From assembly GCA_032622095.1 (NCBI GenBank), contig CP136064.1, positions 212,364,205-212,428,204 of the forward strand: DNA of 64,000 nt. Direction: 5' to 3'. This document shows positions 12,101-27,100 of the stretch, in pieces. The stretch is from Siphonodentalium dalli. Lineage: Eukaryota > Mollusca > Scaphopoda > Gadilida > Siphonodentaliidae. The stretch's first letter is position 1; every line of letters begins with the position of its first letter. Under the pieces are notes generated by a model. That model saw only the letters and a program-made list of their open reading frames with translations, made no database searches and was not told where the DNA came from. A program made the translations under genes and the position numbers.

Positions 12101-15100
12101 GAGATGACGACTTGTAGCGATGGACGGCGTGTGTCGAGTGTTTTAGTAGAGCTCAGTGGTCACAGCCGTCCGGGGCACGTCAACAGCCGACCCGCAGAAG
12201 CAGATTGACGTCCCGTTCGATAGTCCAGGGAGCGCACCAATGTGACTAATGTGTTCAATGGGTAGCCCCAACCCGCGCCCTGTTTGGTGTGACTATCGCC
12301 CCGAGTGCTAATTACGCCAATTAGAGGAACACGATATATCGGCAAGTCAGAGAAGGATCCAGGGATGTTTTGATACCTGTTACAGGTTTGGGTGCCCAAA
12401 CTATAGAGACCCAAATGTCCCCAAATTCCATGTAGATAGTATTTATTCCAGTTGGATCTTCCATATTTTCAAGGAATTTTTCTACAATTCAACAAAATGT
12501 CCTAGTAATGCAAATCATCAGCCCGCAGATGATATATAGTCTATAATATGGAGCCTTTATTTGCACAATCAAGTATCCAGTACTGAATATTTTAACATCC
12601 AAATTTATATGGGCACATACTCAAATACAGAACAGGTGTCCCCAAACAAAAATTCTCTGGATCCTTCCCCGCGAGTTTGTCCGTGTCCTAGGGGAACGCA
12701 ACTCGTGTGAGCTACGGGTTCGATGGGTAGCCCCAACCCGCGTCCTGTGTGGTGTGACTATCGCTCCGAGTGCTAATTACGCCAATTAGAGGAACCCTAT
12801 ATATCGACTTTCGTTCTCTATTCTTGGGACCTCGAAACGAGGGAAGCGATGTCAAGGGGAGCTACGGGGAAGGCGATTCATGAACCTGTTCTTACCTCGA
12901 TGAGCAGTCCTGTGAAAGTAATTAATGTGATTACGAACAATCACAAATACACCTGTTGTGTTATAACTTATGTTACCATGCTGTGCCAACCAAGGCAGTA
13001 ACAGCTCCATTGTTGGTTAAAAAGGTTCAAATTGACATTCAGGATTTTACAATCCTATCAGCGTATTTCACAAGCGTTAAAACAGTGCTTTTGTCTTCAG
13101 TTTTACACCAGACGATGTCTATTGTCAACGTCTAAATAAAGGCGTAAAACGAAAAAATGAACTCGAAAGTAAGTCACCTAATTTCGTGATACCTTTAACC
13201 ACCGTCAACGCACGTGGTAACTTAAATTATACGCCACCTGTATGCCATAGATTTTTTATAAAGAAAACGATCAGCGTCTTTAGTCATATCCAATGGTGCC
13301 TCGAATGTTCTGTCGTTAATAGGCCAGAAAGTCTAATATTGTCGGCATAAACAACGGATATAACTTCATTGACCGATTAAAATTATGGAAGACAAAGTCC
13401 GTTAAAACGAAACGAGTCATCCATTTCCGATCTTATATTCGGAACAAAACCGCGTAATCTTTATGTGAATTTTAATTTTCAACTATAAGCAAAGAAATAA
13501 TGTTGTTTGTATAAAACAAAAACAAAACTGTTTTTGCTATACAAACTGCAACTTAGCTTCGTATTCTTGTGAGAGATTCTTTTTGCACCCGTCCTTGGTG
13601 AGGAGGGAAAAAAAATATGGCGAATTCTTCACTACGTGTCAGAAATCACGTGATTACTCGGGTCATGAACATGACAGGATATGTACCATAGAATTTCGTA
13701 CGTTTTTTTCAACTCGGAGAGTTAACCCCTCCTACTTGGGATAATATACCATATAGTTCAGTGGGCAAGATACCTTTGACGGAGATACATGTTATTTTGT
13801 TGCATTTGTTGAGAGTATTTAATGCGAATTGAACACGCATTTTGAACTTCACACATAAAAATGTCAAGAACAATTTGCATCCATACTCTGTAGAACACAA
13901 CAAATTAAATATCCATTTTCAATATCTACACTCAACTGGCAGAATAAAAGAGTATTTAATGCTCAGTTTCAGATATTCTGAATGTTTCAATCACACGTTG
14001 CAAGTTGATTCCATACATTATGGATGTAAGTTGGGATCCTGGGGTGATGCAGTTGTTGAATTATTGAAAAACTTGGGAGGACTGACCACTTTTAAGGAGG
14101 AATTTCGCTTGCCTAATAATACCAATATTATCATCAGAAACAAAATTATCAGCGAAGACTGTAACTCCTGTAAAATGGTTAAATGGCATCAATATTTAAA
14201 TTTGACCTGTGTGACCAATATTATGTAGTGATGTATTGACAATCATAAAATACAGAATTAAAGTTAAAGGAAATTCCATAATCAATTCAACTGAATTTAT
14301 ATAAAGCTTGTGGAACCATTGGAAACTATCGTGGTATCTTTCAGGTTATTGGAAATCAAATCTGTGGTCATACCTCCAACCGCTGTTAGCCAGTGCATTA
14401 ATCAGTCGTGTAACACAGCTGAAAATCAGCCTAGTGATAAGAGCACTCAACATATGAAATATGTCTAGATATTAATGAGACCGCGGAGATGAAATCTGTT
14501 AGAAAATTAAAGAGACGGCCAAGTCTGCAAGTAGTGTGGCTGTCATTTGCAGAATGAGGTCCACAGAGGGTGAATTTAGTGATGCCATCCCGCACAGCAG
14601 GCTAGCATCACCAAATCCACCACATCATTCTGATTAGGCCTCATCTTCTGGGAAGTATCTATAACCTCAAATTAACACTGTTCTTGGTTACTTTTTCCCT
14701 TCTGGGAAGTTTTTGTATATCCCCTAATTTATAGAATATAAAATGCATAATCGAGGTGACTAATGGGTGAACATCGCCAAATTCAACTGGGGAAATTCAA
14801 TCTGATCCCAGGTCTCTCATAGCAGTTGAGGCCTATCAGAATGAGGTTCCCAGAGGGATAGCATATCTTAATTCACCCTCTGGGGACCTCATTCTACAAA
14901 TGACAAACACACTATTTCAGGCTTGGAGATGACAGGAATGTATGTGAAACATAGTTTATCAATACATACTTCTTATCACTGGTCTTCTTAGGTTCTTCTT
15001 GAATACTTGGGGCTGGCGCTGGCTCTGGTGGGACATGGTTCACCGGCAGCTCGATATCTTTGGCTGATCTGTTCTCCTTCTGCTGGGCATCTTCTTTTTG

Positions 15101-18100
15101 TTTCATTTCTTCCCTCTGTCTATCCAGCAGGGCTCTCTGATCTTCCTGAAGCTAAAGTTGTGAGAAAATAAGAATAGGCCATTTTGTCATTAGTAGTATT
15201 ATGCTATGATCTGTATTGATTTATGTTAATGTAATTATTAACAAAATAGTACATACAGTAATGCCCTAAATAATCAATCCTTAACCACAGCAGAATTATG
15301 GGTAACTTTTCAGGATTTAGTCGGAAATATGGCTTGTTGCCATTCATCGGAAAGCTCTCACTGAGAGCTTTCCGATGAATGGCAACAAGCCATATTTCCG
15401 ACTAAATCCTGAAAAGTTACCCATAATTCTGCTGTGGTTGAGTCGATTATTTAGAGCATTACTGTAGACCCACGATGAACGTGAACCTTTTTTTTTAGGT
15501 CGTTCCATAGCTGTATGGTCTATGCAGAGACATTCCTAGAGGTTTCAAGTTGGGAGATGTCATTTCTCCCTGTTTGATTATTAGGGAGAAATGGACTGTT
15601 ATCAGTGAGAAGTAACGCCTTCAACATCACCATTCTATGATCCCATAAGTATTATGCAACACAAGGGCCCATTATAAAATCATCATAGTGAGAAAGTTAT
15701 TGCTTGTTATTGTCACGTTTGTATGCCTTGTTATGAAAACAAACATCAAAAACGTTACAGAACCATTTGTTTATAGACAAACACTCAGAACTACTGAATC
15801 GTCCAATGAAAATGTTCTGTTGCACATTGGAAGGCGAAGATAAAATTATTGGTGCCATCAACAATCGCATTCAAGTCACATCTATTTTAATCGACCCATT
15901 CTACCCCCTGTCAGTTCAAAATCCAGGTAATCCACGTTACTTCATGATTGGGAAATGATGAGACAGAAAACGTGTACATAATATAATTGTTCTTGCAAAG
16001 AGATGAATATTTTTCAATCCAGTTAGTATTTTCTCCTAACCTGTATATGGTAATACATACCAAATAAGGAATTTACTATGATAGTATTGTGAGTTCTACT
16101 AGTAAGTTGTAGACACACCAAATTAGGGTTTTTACAACTGACATATAATGCAAGCAAATCTAAAAATGAAATGACGCATTATCGTGACTCTGTTTGCTTA
16201 TAAACAATTCACTGCGCTTTTTGAGAGAAATTAAACAACACTCGACCTGCATTTTCTCTGACACAAAGTGTGTTTTGTGAATAATATTGCATTCATATCA
16301 TCATTATGCTATATAATGGATAGGGATAATTAAACTGTATATCCTTGAGGAAATGATCATAAATTGATAAATGATATTTCTAAATTATAACCTACACCGA
16401 AGGCCGCCCGTCCCTTTAAAGAATGGCCTCTAATGAGTAATGATCTGCCATCGCAACAATGTCTTTCAGTCATGATGTGACTAATAACGCCTATAATTTG
16501 TTCCAAGTAACTAAAATGTTCATGTACAGTTATGCCCTAAATAATGGACTCCTTAACCACAGCAAAATTATGGGTAACTTTTCAGGATTTAGTCGGAAAT
16601 ATGGCTTGTTGCCATTCATCGGAAAGCTCTCAGTGATTCCAGTGATTCCAGTATACCCCCCAACAACTTCGTTAATTCTTCGTTTGAATGGCAACAAGCC
16701 ATATTTCCGATAAAACCTGAACAGTTACTCATAATTCTGCTTTGGTAATGGAGTCGATTATTTAGGGCATTATAGTAGCTGGGAGAGTTAACAGTAGTTG
16801 TGTACATTTGATGTTGCCCATGTCCTTATAATTGAAGATAGTATGTCACTTCAATAACTTCATTAATTAACCCTTTCTATATACTCATTGACAATTACAG
16901 TAATGCCCTAAATAATCAACGCCTTAACCACAGCAGAATTAAGGGTCATTTTTCAGGATTTAGTCGGAAATATGGCTTGTTGCCATTCATTCAGTGTTCT
17001 GGCATATGTGAGGAAGGCGCAGTCACTTAATTTAGTCGATTTGTTCGCGCATGCGCATAGGATACAATGATAAATGTATGGGTTTTTGTGATACAATCAC
17101 ACCAAGGATCCCCACAGCATATGGGTTTGCATTATACAGTTACTCGTTTCGACATTGCATCAGAGTAGTCCTGGGTTGCATGGTCACAATATCATCTAGG
17201 TCGATCTACTTGAGCGTGCGCATTACAAACACGTGTCAAATCTTGCTTTATTGAGCAATTCTGTAAAGTTTAAGACATGTCGCACCATTTGAGCATGACC
17301 ATCTCCATGCCCATATGCGATGTATAAAACGGGACATAATACCATTGTATGCACAGGGAAGTGGTATCATTCGATCACTTGGGGTATATGCTTAGCAACC
17401 ATTGATACCGTTAAATACAAGCTGGGTTCACTCTTCTGACCAGATATATCTCAAATTTCACAACATGGAATTGACTGCACAGAAAATCCAGTTTCTTAGC
17501 GCGGAATTACGACACTATAAGCTATAATTGCATATTACTTTCAATTCCGGGTAGTTGCATAGAAACCGTTACCAGGGAGTGATCATGTGGCAAAGTTTAC
17601 AAATCTTAAAAATACTCTGTTGTCCATTGGAACATAACTGTAAAGTTTCAGACCTGTGGCACCATTTGAACATAACCATCACCATGTGCATGCCATGGAA
17701 TGTCTAAATTGGGGCATAATACACAGGGCAATGGTGTCATTCTATCATTTGGGGTATTTGCTTAGCAACCGTTGCTACCCATAGATACAAGTTAGGTTCA
17801 CTCATCTGGTCAGATAATTCTCAAATTTCACAATAGGGTATTGACTGCCTCAAAATGCCACTTCCTTGGGCTGAATTACGATGATAAAGCTATAATTGTG
17901 TTTTACTTTCAATATCGGGTTGTTGCATAGCAACCGTTACCAGGGAGTGACCATGTGACCAGATCTTAAAATGATCAGTGGTCAATGGGGAACATACCTC
18001 CAAAGTTTCAGACATATGGCACCACTTGAACTTAAACAACACCATAAGTATTATGCCTAAACAATGCCTACAATAAGCCAAGATACCACTGGGAGCCCAG

Positions 18101-21100
18101 GGTCAGGGTGTCGATCGTTGTGGGGAGCTAGGGTTCAAAGGGTTAAAGTTCAGTCTTATTTTAATGTGAAATATTCCAATATTTTACAAACGTTTACCGT
18201 TTAGAATCCATTTAAAAAAAATTTCGTCTCAGAAACTTTTAGGGATAATTAAAATGTTATCAAAGAGTACTCATACAACTAACAACTCAGGATCTATCAT
18301 CTATAAATATAAAAGAGTATGATCTGTCTGTCTCAGTCTGGGTGAACGTCGACTCTATATTTGAAATATAGAGTCTGGAGCTTATGTCGCCAAAACCATT
18401 TCTATTCAGCGAAGAGCTTCCCCAAAATGACGTCACGGATTTTAAAAAATACATCGATGATTGACAGGTGTCCCCACGTGTTATTTGTTGTGCTTCGCAA
18501 TAGCAATGGCCTGTGTCGCGACATAAACTTACAGCATATAATATTTGTCGTGTGTGCGACTATTCTTTTTCGGGAGATGAACTCGCTGCATCAACCGGAA
18601 AGCTGCATCCGAGAGCAAAAATAAGGTCGTCATCAAAAATTATGCTTTAGAACTATTTAAAAGCATAAAATTAAGTCATTTCCTCGGTGTTAACTTTCAG
18701 ATGACTTTTTTACGACAAACAATTTGATTTGCAAACCATGGTACAATAAAGTAAATCAAATACACGGACATGAGTGATTTCTATTTATATTTATGGGAGG
18801 CCAAGTTGGTACCATGCGCAGGCCTATCTATCAGGTCTAGCACATCCTTCAAATTAATCCGAATCGTACCGAATATATAATTTTGAAGCCATTGTTTCTG
18901 TCTCTGTTGTATTTGCAAGCATCGCTTTCGATCGGAGAAATTCCGCTCTGTTACTATATTTAGAGGTGACATTATGGGAGTCTCCGCCCACTAACACTTG
19001 TTTATTAACCCATACGGTTTCATTGGACGGAAAATAATTTACGCAATCAATCAGATTACGGAATCCCGAGGACTTGGAAATGAGATAGCGATGTTATCCG
19101 TCAGACCTTATATTCAATGTTGTAATGAATATTTAGGTATGAGTTTACTCAGACTGTGTCTGTATGTTCAGATTTTAGCCACATACCCATTAACCAAATT
19201 TGGTGTGGTGACTTGGGTACCATGACGGACGTTATAACAGTGTTAGTTTTTTCAAAATTTTGATATAAACAAATTCAATAAAACAAATGTTTGTTGAAAA
19301 AAAATTACAAAAATGTTTGATAAATTGAGCTAAAAGCAGGATAAAAAAAAAAATTCATATAAACTTGTTTTTTGTTTATTGTTTACGAAATTGGCCAAAC
19401 ACAACTGCATTCTTACATAAACATTATACATGTATGAATAGACTCTTACAGGAGAAATGATTGCCGTTTGTTTATTGGTGAACATTCGTCCCGAACTGAG
19501 TATTTGTTCACAATTGTGCATATATCAGACATTGTGTTTTCTGTAATTAAATGATCAGAATGCCTGGATTTCTTGGTAATATTAGTGGTCCAAGTGCCTG
19601 GGTACTCACTTAACAAATTTATTCACTGAAATAGTTCATATATATGTCTTCAAAGTGGTGAGCTGTAAAAGCTAAACACTCAAGTATAAGGGGGGTAATA
19701 AATCGAAGGGGAATATTAGTTATGGTGTTTGTTTAAGATTAAGCAAGCATTTTGTGTATGGGTTACAAGCCGATATATGCAGCAAAATGCTTGTCATTCA
19801 TTTTCTTAACCCTTTCATGATGGGAGCTGTGCTGGTTGTTAGGCCAATGCATTTTCTTATATATTCGAGGCCCTCTATGGGAGACTCACATATATAAGAG
19901 ATTGCATTGGCACAGCGTTTTCGCAAAATTTCAGTAAGCTCCAGTCATGGAAGGGTTAAAGGCAAGGATGGCCCTTGTGGTGGGTATGCTGTTAAAATAG
20001 TCACATCGGTTAAAACCACCATAAACAGAAAGAATATTAAGATAGAGACATATTTTGTTCTTATAGCAATCATAAATATCATGTAAATAGTATGTTATTG
20101 TCAAGTTCATATGCTTTGTTATGTAAACAAAAGCCATAAATGTTAAAGAACTTGGCTTTTGTTTGCATAACACAGACTACAAACTTGAAAATAACAGACT
20201 GTTTACGAGGTATTTATGATTGTTATAAGAACAAAATATGTCTATATTTTAATATTCTTTATGTTTTTAATGGATAGGACTATTTTAACAGTAATACCCA
20301 CCCCGAAGGCCATCTGTGCCTTTAAAGCAGCAAAAGTAACAGAATATGACTGGTGACCACCAAAAATCCCTGGCAACTGCAAGTAGTTCTTACATGTTCA
20401 TGGCTTGGTTGTTAATGATAAGCCTAAAAAGAGGACTTGTAAGTCCCTAGGCTTGATATGAGTAAAATGAGGCAAACATCATTTGCACAAAACACATGCT
20501 TTAGTTGGAGTAACTAGATGGGCTAGCCATGAACACATATATATTAGGACTGACATCACAAAAAACAACAGTAATCTTGCATGAGGAATGATGTTAATAG
20601 ATGTGCTGTATTTTTTCTTGAAATGTTGTTTACCTCTGTTAACAGTGAGCCTCATTGTATACAGAATATTTCACCATTTGTAAACTTAAAATAATAAAGT
20701 CTCAAGGTTTTTTTGATTTTTTTTTTTGCAAAGAAAATCTTTATCATAATTGTCCATAAATAACTGGAAGTAGTGAAGAAATAGAAAAAAAACAACATTA
20801 TAAGTTATTGTGGCGGATTGATGGTAACATGGTTGACATAACAAGGTGTGATATTGATGGCTAGGTTCCAAGCTCCAAGCCATCAATGTCACACCTTGTT
20901 ATGTCAACCACATTAACATACATGTTCTGCCGAAAGTCCTGGTCATTTATAGAAATTTGAAACTTATTCCCAAGAGTGTTCTGCAGAAAAGTCAAAATCT
21001 CATATCGCTCTCTCGATAAGGTCATTCAACATAAATTACATCATGAAAAAAACAGGCCTGTGAGAAATGATGAAACGGTTGTCTTGGTTTCCCTTATATT

Positions 21101-24100
21101 GACGGCTTTAGACGTAAACATAGGAAATGTTGCGCGGCATTCGGAACAATCAAAGATGCTGTTTCTTACTGGAGATTAACATAGTAGTAACTAGACTATG
21201 AACAAAAGACTAAAAAAATAACAGAGAACCTACAATGCTGAATCGGGATAGCATTAGGAAATGAAATGAAATGTTTTTAATTTGGAGTGAAAATGAAAAG
21301 GATTGATGACGATATAGCCTACAATATTAAGAGAAGATTTTGTCCATAACCAAAATAGAATGAGAATACATGTAGTTATCAAAATAAGATTGTCCATGCA
21401 TAGGTGTGAATAAGAAGACCGAGATGGAACTGGAACTAAAATTTAAAGGTACTCAATCCGATTCGATGGTCCCCATATCATCAGATTCCAACAAATTTTT
21501 TAATTTTTTTGAAATGCCGCTTCAGTTATCAGAATTGAGTAATTGCCCAAAAGTAATGCTAACCACATTCAACTATATTATAAAATTGTCCAAAACCTGT
21601 TATTTATCGACATTATGTTCAACAAAATTTTGCCGCTTTGTCAAATATCTGACACAAAAAAGACACTTGATTTTAGTGTTATCTATCTATCTTCATCTGC
21701 AATTTGGTCCAAGACAGTCTTCTCGTCGACTGTTTACTGGGCCACTTAAAATTATCAGCGGTGAAAAACAGCAGATTTAAAACATCAATATCTGATTACT
21801 CTGAGCTTTGATGGGCGGATTCCCCAACTCGAATCAGATATTTTGTTCCCCTGGAGCCAAGGAAATAGTAATTTGCGAGTGTTAATTCTATGCATCTTTA
21901 ACTGTCTCAGTTCCCATTCTATAGATATTGCTTAAATCCATTATCAGCTCGAGGATATTTGAAAAGTGCAATAGCAATGGAGCATCACTGTGTGCTTGAA
22001 TTTGAATTTTGGTGATTTGACACAAAACTTATCCAAAAGAAACAATAGCAATTGCTAGGTTAAGATCTGTGAAGTTACAGAGCTGTGAAGTTACAGAAGC
22101 GAAAGTTCTAAGAAGCGTCTAATGTTTAAAGTTAGGCATTTAATTTTCTGCAGTGCTCAATGGTTCAGAAAATGTTTCACACGCTGGAGGTTGCTTCAGA
22201 AAATTTCAGACAATTGTTCATATATGGGAGAAACATTTTCTATTACAAACATATTAAAAGGTGGTCTCTTCTCGATATCAGTTTTAAGCCTTAGTATGAC
22301 AATGAACAGTAATGTGAACTTACTTCCTTGGGAAGAATTACAAATTTTCAGTTTGTATTAGGACCAAAATACTCATCAATGTCTAGGCATCAGTAGAAAA
22401 TTCTGGTAAAATGTCAAAATGACTTTAAGAGAATACAGGCTCAGAGAAGAACCTACTTCTCTATAAGAAACAGTGCTCGAATAATAAAAAAAAAAAATTC
22501 TTTAAAAGATGACAATCTTGAAGTTCTAAGACCGCGTATAAACAAACTGTTAGGACATTTACACGGCAACCTACTCCTTGTCAAAACTGATACCTTTATG
22601 GCTGCACGACGTCGTTCTTCCCGTTCTTCGTCCTCCTGTTGAAGTCGTAACTGTTCAGCTATTTTTTTCCGCCTCTCATAATCAGATTTTTGCCTCTGTA
22701 ATTCCTGATGAATGTATGGTTCAAATTAATGGAGGTGGAAATAGAACTCTCCTTGGATTTCAACAATCCATATTTTCGTGACTTCCCTGTCATATTTGGA
22801 TGAAGTTTAATTCAATAGCAAATGATACAAGACATGCAATTTTCAGATATTTTACTTCTGAACATGCAAAATGAGTATGATTCATTCTGAATTTTCAGAA
22901 AAAAGAAAGGGTTAACAGACAAGCGATGGTAGCGTAGATAATTCTCATTTTGTGAGGCAGGAAATGCTATTTTCACAATGCACAAGCCAGCAAAGTGATA
23001 ACAATCACTGGATCTCATGACGAGAAATGTCTGACACTACCATCAGTGTGCTTGCAATAGATTTCGCCAGCTTCTGACAAGGAATATTTATTCATTTCGA
23101 TAAGACATATTTCAACTTTGCTTTATATCTGATAGGCTATTCAGGCAACTCTCTTCTTAATATTCTAAATTAATAGACTATAATAGTACAACCAGAAACT
23201 TCATGGAATTTTTCTAAGGTAAAGTAAAACCAATAAAATCACTGTACCATCCCTTCAATAGATAAACGTTTTTGGCTCCGAGTGTACATGTACACTGAAT
23301 GATCTTAGAGAGCACATACAATTATTAACCATTAGCAGTATGGATTTGAGAAATGAATATATGATATCATTGATAATCAACATCACAAAATATAGCATGC
23401 AGTCTAGTATTTAAAATAAATCAAGTTACTCATATCACAAGCACTGATCATCACAACTTAAATGCACATGGCTAGTTAGTCAAATCAGATGAAATCTGGG
23501 TATTGAAATAGGTCAAAATTCAAATAAGGACAAGACAATGATTCCAAGGGAGGAAGCTTTTGCTCTCATTCAGTCAATAGAGCAAATGTCAGAGAAATTA
23601 ACTGCACCCTGCCTATCAAATATTCTATCGAATTTAAAATTTAGAAATTGAATAGAAATATAGATTTTTCAAGAATTTTTTATATATTTTATGTATCCTT
23701 AAATTGTGTTGTACAATTACAATTTACTAAACAAATACAATGTAGTTGTAGCTGAAGGTCTGCAACGCGACTACCTCTCTATGCAAAATCTTTTGTGAAA
23801 ACTGACACAATTATTTACACACCCACATGGAACGGTTGTTTTCTAACATATTGAGTTTTAAAATAATTCAATATCTGAATGTTTTCTTCCCAGTATTAAT
23901 AAGTCTTCTCTGTGAAAGCCTGTGCCTTCCTGTAACCTTGTTTATATAATTAATAGCACATGAATGCAGCATTGATACAAGTTTTGTGTCACTCATGTTA
24001 GTGTGCTGTGCAGTGCAAACCACAATCGATTGGTCTATAAGGTGCAAAGGGGCCCTTGGTGGCTAGTTCTCTATGTTGTATAGCACATTAATCCGTCAGC

Positions 24101-27100
24101 GATTGGTCTATTATTGGCAAGTTATTACTATCAGTCAATCTGTCAAATTGATGACTAAGAATAAAACACAGTTAAGCTTTCTAAGAGAATCATTTGATAT
24201 GTGGATATATGCTGTTGCATAGTTAGTTAATTCCCATTGATTCATTTGTAGGGATGTTTGGTTAACCTCATCACAGCTGAATGACGTCATGGTTTCTTCT
24301 GCTGAGTGGTGTTGAATATTGCAAAAACCCTAAAACTGACGCCATTGAATTGTTATTATCATTGCCAATCCTGGAACATAATATGTTTCAAACTAGGAGA
24401 TTCAATCTTTCTCCGTATTTTGATGAACATAAGGCATCTTAAATCGCATCCTTCATTAGGAACGTGGGTATTACGGACCATATAGTACTAGTATGCTAAT
24501 GTTATCCGAACATCCCCACAAATGACGAAAAGACCATTCTAATGTATATTTTTAGAACTGAATGGATCCGCTTAAGGAAGGAAAGTTAAGTTTCACCAGA
24601 GCAGTTGTCTAGATGATAGACAGACTTTAATCGGCGAGTTTGTGCATTGACAACTAATCATTATTTGTCTCTTTATACAGCAGTTGATTTGAAAGCATCA
24701 GAGCGCAAACATTTATTCTGCAAAATTAAATGTCATTCTGGCTAAGATGAAAAACATTACCCATATTACACTAAAAAGAACTCGAGATAACTTTAAATAC
24801 AAAATCCGTCACAATTCTTACCTTTGTAAACTCGTCATCACTCGGGCCGTTCATCACAGGAGCTTGTAATCCAGTAGGGGTCACAGGGGTTGTTGCTGGG
24901 GAAACAGGCTGAGCCTGACCATATTTATGACCACCTCCAGGTGGAGACGAATCGGCAGCCTTATTATCGCGTAACACAGGCGGACCATATATGGGACTAG
25001 AACCAGCGTTCTGGACAGCTGAATGGTCGTGAGCGTTTGTTTGATTATATACAGGCACAGAATTCTGTGGTGATCGAAAGCTGTCTGTAGAGTTTGACGG
25101 GTGATTATTGACTGGTATTCGACTGTTTTGGTTAAACGTTTTATTATTAGCACTATTATCAACTGACGACATTTGCTCGTGTCCATTTGGTATTGATGTT
25201 GTGTGATGTGGATATGTCATCCCTGCATCAGAATTCACGTTCCTATTATAATCCTGACCACCAGGCGCCTGATGAGGAGAATGGTGGTTGGTGAATGAAG
25301 TCACATGGTTTTGATTTGTGTTATAATAGTCTGACGTTTCCTCAGGGATCTGTCTATAATGTGTTTCGGCTGAACGAGAGTGGATTGGTTCCCTTCCATG
25401 CCGATGTTCCTTCACAGCCTCGGCAGCTTTCATTGTTAATGCACTGTTAGGGTCCTCATTTTCTGTTGACTGCAAGAATAATATTCAAAATGAAACTAAC
25501 TTATTGATAGACGATACCTACAGCTGTTGACCGAATACAAGAATGATCATGAGTGGGTAACTGAATTATTCACCAGAATTATCATGAGTGGGTAACTGAA
25601 TACCAGAATGATCATGAGTGGGTAACTGAATACCAGAATTATCATGGGTGGGTAATTGAATACCAGAATTATCATATGTGGGTACAAGCAAATATCAATT
25701 TTACCAAGAGCGGCTTGATGCGAGTGGAAAATCAGTATTTGCTTGTTCAAACAAATGACAATTCTCGTATTCAGTCAAAAGCTGTAGGTTTCCTTTTTAT
25801 TATTCACGTCATCAACTCAAATTTATCATTTTTTTCTCTCAGGCGCTTGTTTTGTTAAATTAAATGTAGACGAAAATGAATCAGCTGATGGTCAACAGAC
25901 TACCTTCTATAAAAGAAGCTGCGCTTCGAACTCCTTTTCCGCTCCCCATTAATGTTCGCCAAAAGTGACTTAATATGACAGTTGAATATAATAACAACAC
26001 AGAATAAAGTTCCATTATCAGTCCCACTTTAAATAACATTTTTATAACCTAAAATAGTATGGTGGCTTCATGATGTATTCTTTTAGCTAGAACATGCAAG
26101 AGTGATTCTCTGGCAGTAACGCTATGAAGGTAAATACAAAATGCAAATAACAAAATTGTATATGCCCGCTGGGACAAGCAATTGATACGCCGTTTATTTT
26201 CAGGCCGTTTAGAGCTATTTCACAACATCTAAATTTCAAATATTATGTGATAAGTGTGCTCTTGTCACAAACGTTGATAATCATTCTCAAGCTATTGAAA
26301 TAATCATAATTCCTAATTTTATAACCTAATCCGTGTAAGGAAAAATTAAATAAATAATACATTTTAGCATCTACCTCTGTGCTCTCTGAAAAAATAATTA
26401 TTACCATATTGGCTAGATTTGTACACCTTAATTCATTTGAATGGAGTCTTAGCAATGATCGTTGAGATCCTAAGCAAGTTTGGATGTACATTTACAGCCT
26501 CATTTATAAGCATTCAAGTTATTTAAACGGCTGTGTTTTACTTTTATATGTATATATAAAACCTAATAATGTATACATGTAAAAGAATGGTAGTTTATTA
26601 CAGAGGAATAAAGAATAAATAATGTTGAGTGAGCAGAGCTCAGACAATCTTAGTGTACCCAAATCTACAAATTGTGTGTCTGTCATTGCAGAATGAGGTA
26701 CCCAGAGGATGAATTTAGTGATGCTGTGGCACACAGTGGGCTAGCCTCTGGGGGTCACATTCTGCTTAGGCCTCATCTTCTGGGAAGTATTGATAGTCTC
26801 AAATTAACATTGTTGTTAGTTACTTTTTCCATTCTGGGAAGTATCTTTGTCCCATAATCTAATGACTAATGGGTGAACATCATCAACTTCAACTGAATGA
26901 GGTTCCCAGAGGGCGAATTTAGTAATGCTAGCCTGCCATGCAGGATAGAGTCACTAAATTCACCCTCTGGGGACCTTACTCATCCCCAACAATATACGAC
27001 ATAATTATCCATAATTTTCATCATTATTGTGTAATATATATGTTTATCACATAATTTGGCCATAAAAGCAGTTTCATAATTATCGGTAATAGACACGTTT

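Larger units (their letters stand above)
8694..13787. mobile_element. ~5.1-kb inverted-repeat element without recognisable transposase
   Basis: The left end TATCTCCGTCAAAGGTATCT (8695-) reappears inverted at 13745-13787, about 43 bp of matching end. The interior to about 12.9 kb is visibly richer in G+C than the flanks. It carries a 37-C tract, a tRNA-like sequence and three copies of a ~170-bp module. No conserved transposase or reverse transcriptase is readable; the open frames are short, overlap on both strands and look fortuitous. No clear target duplication. It may be a large non-autonomous DNA transposon that captured other repeats. Confidence 0.65.

Noticed and set aside
13842-14228. 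128-codon plus-strand frame
   Set aside because: No recognisable domain, AT-rich composition like the intron, no splice context; kept only as a note.
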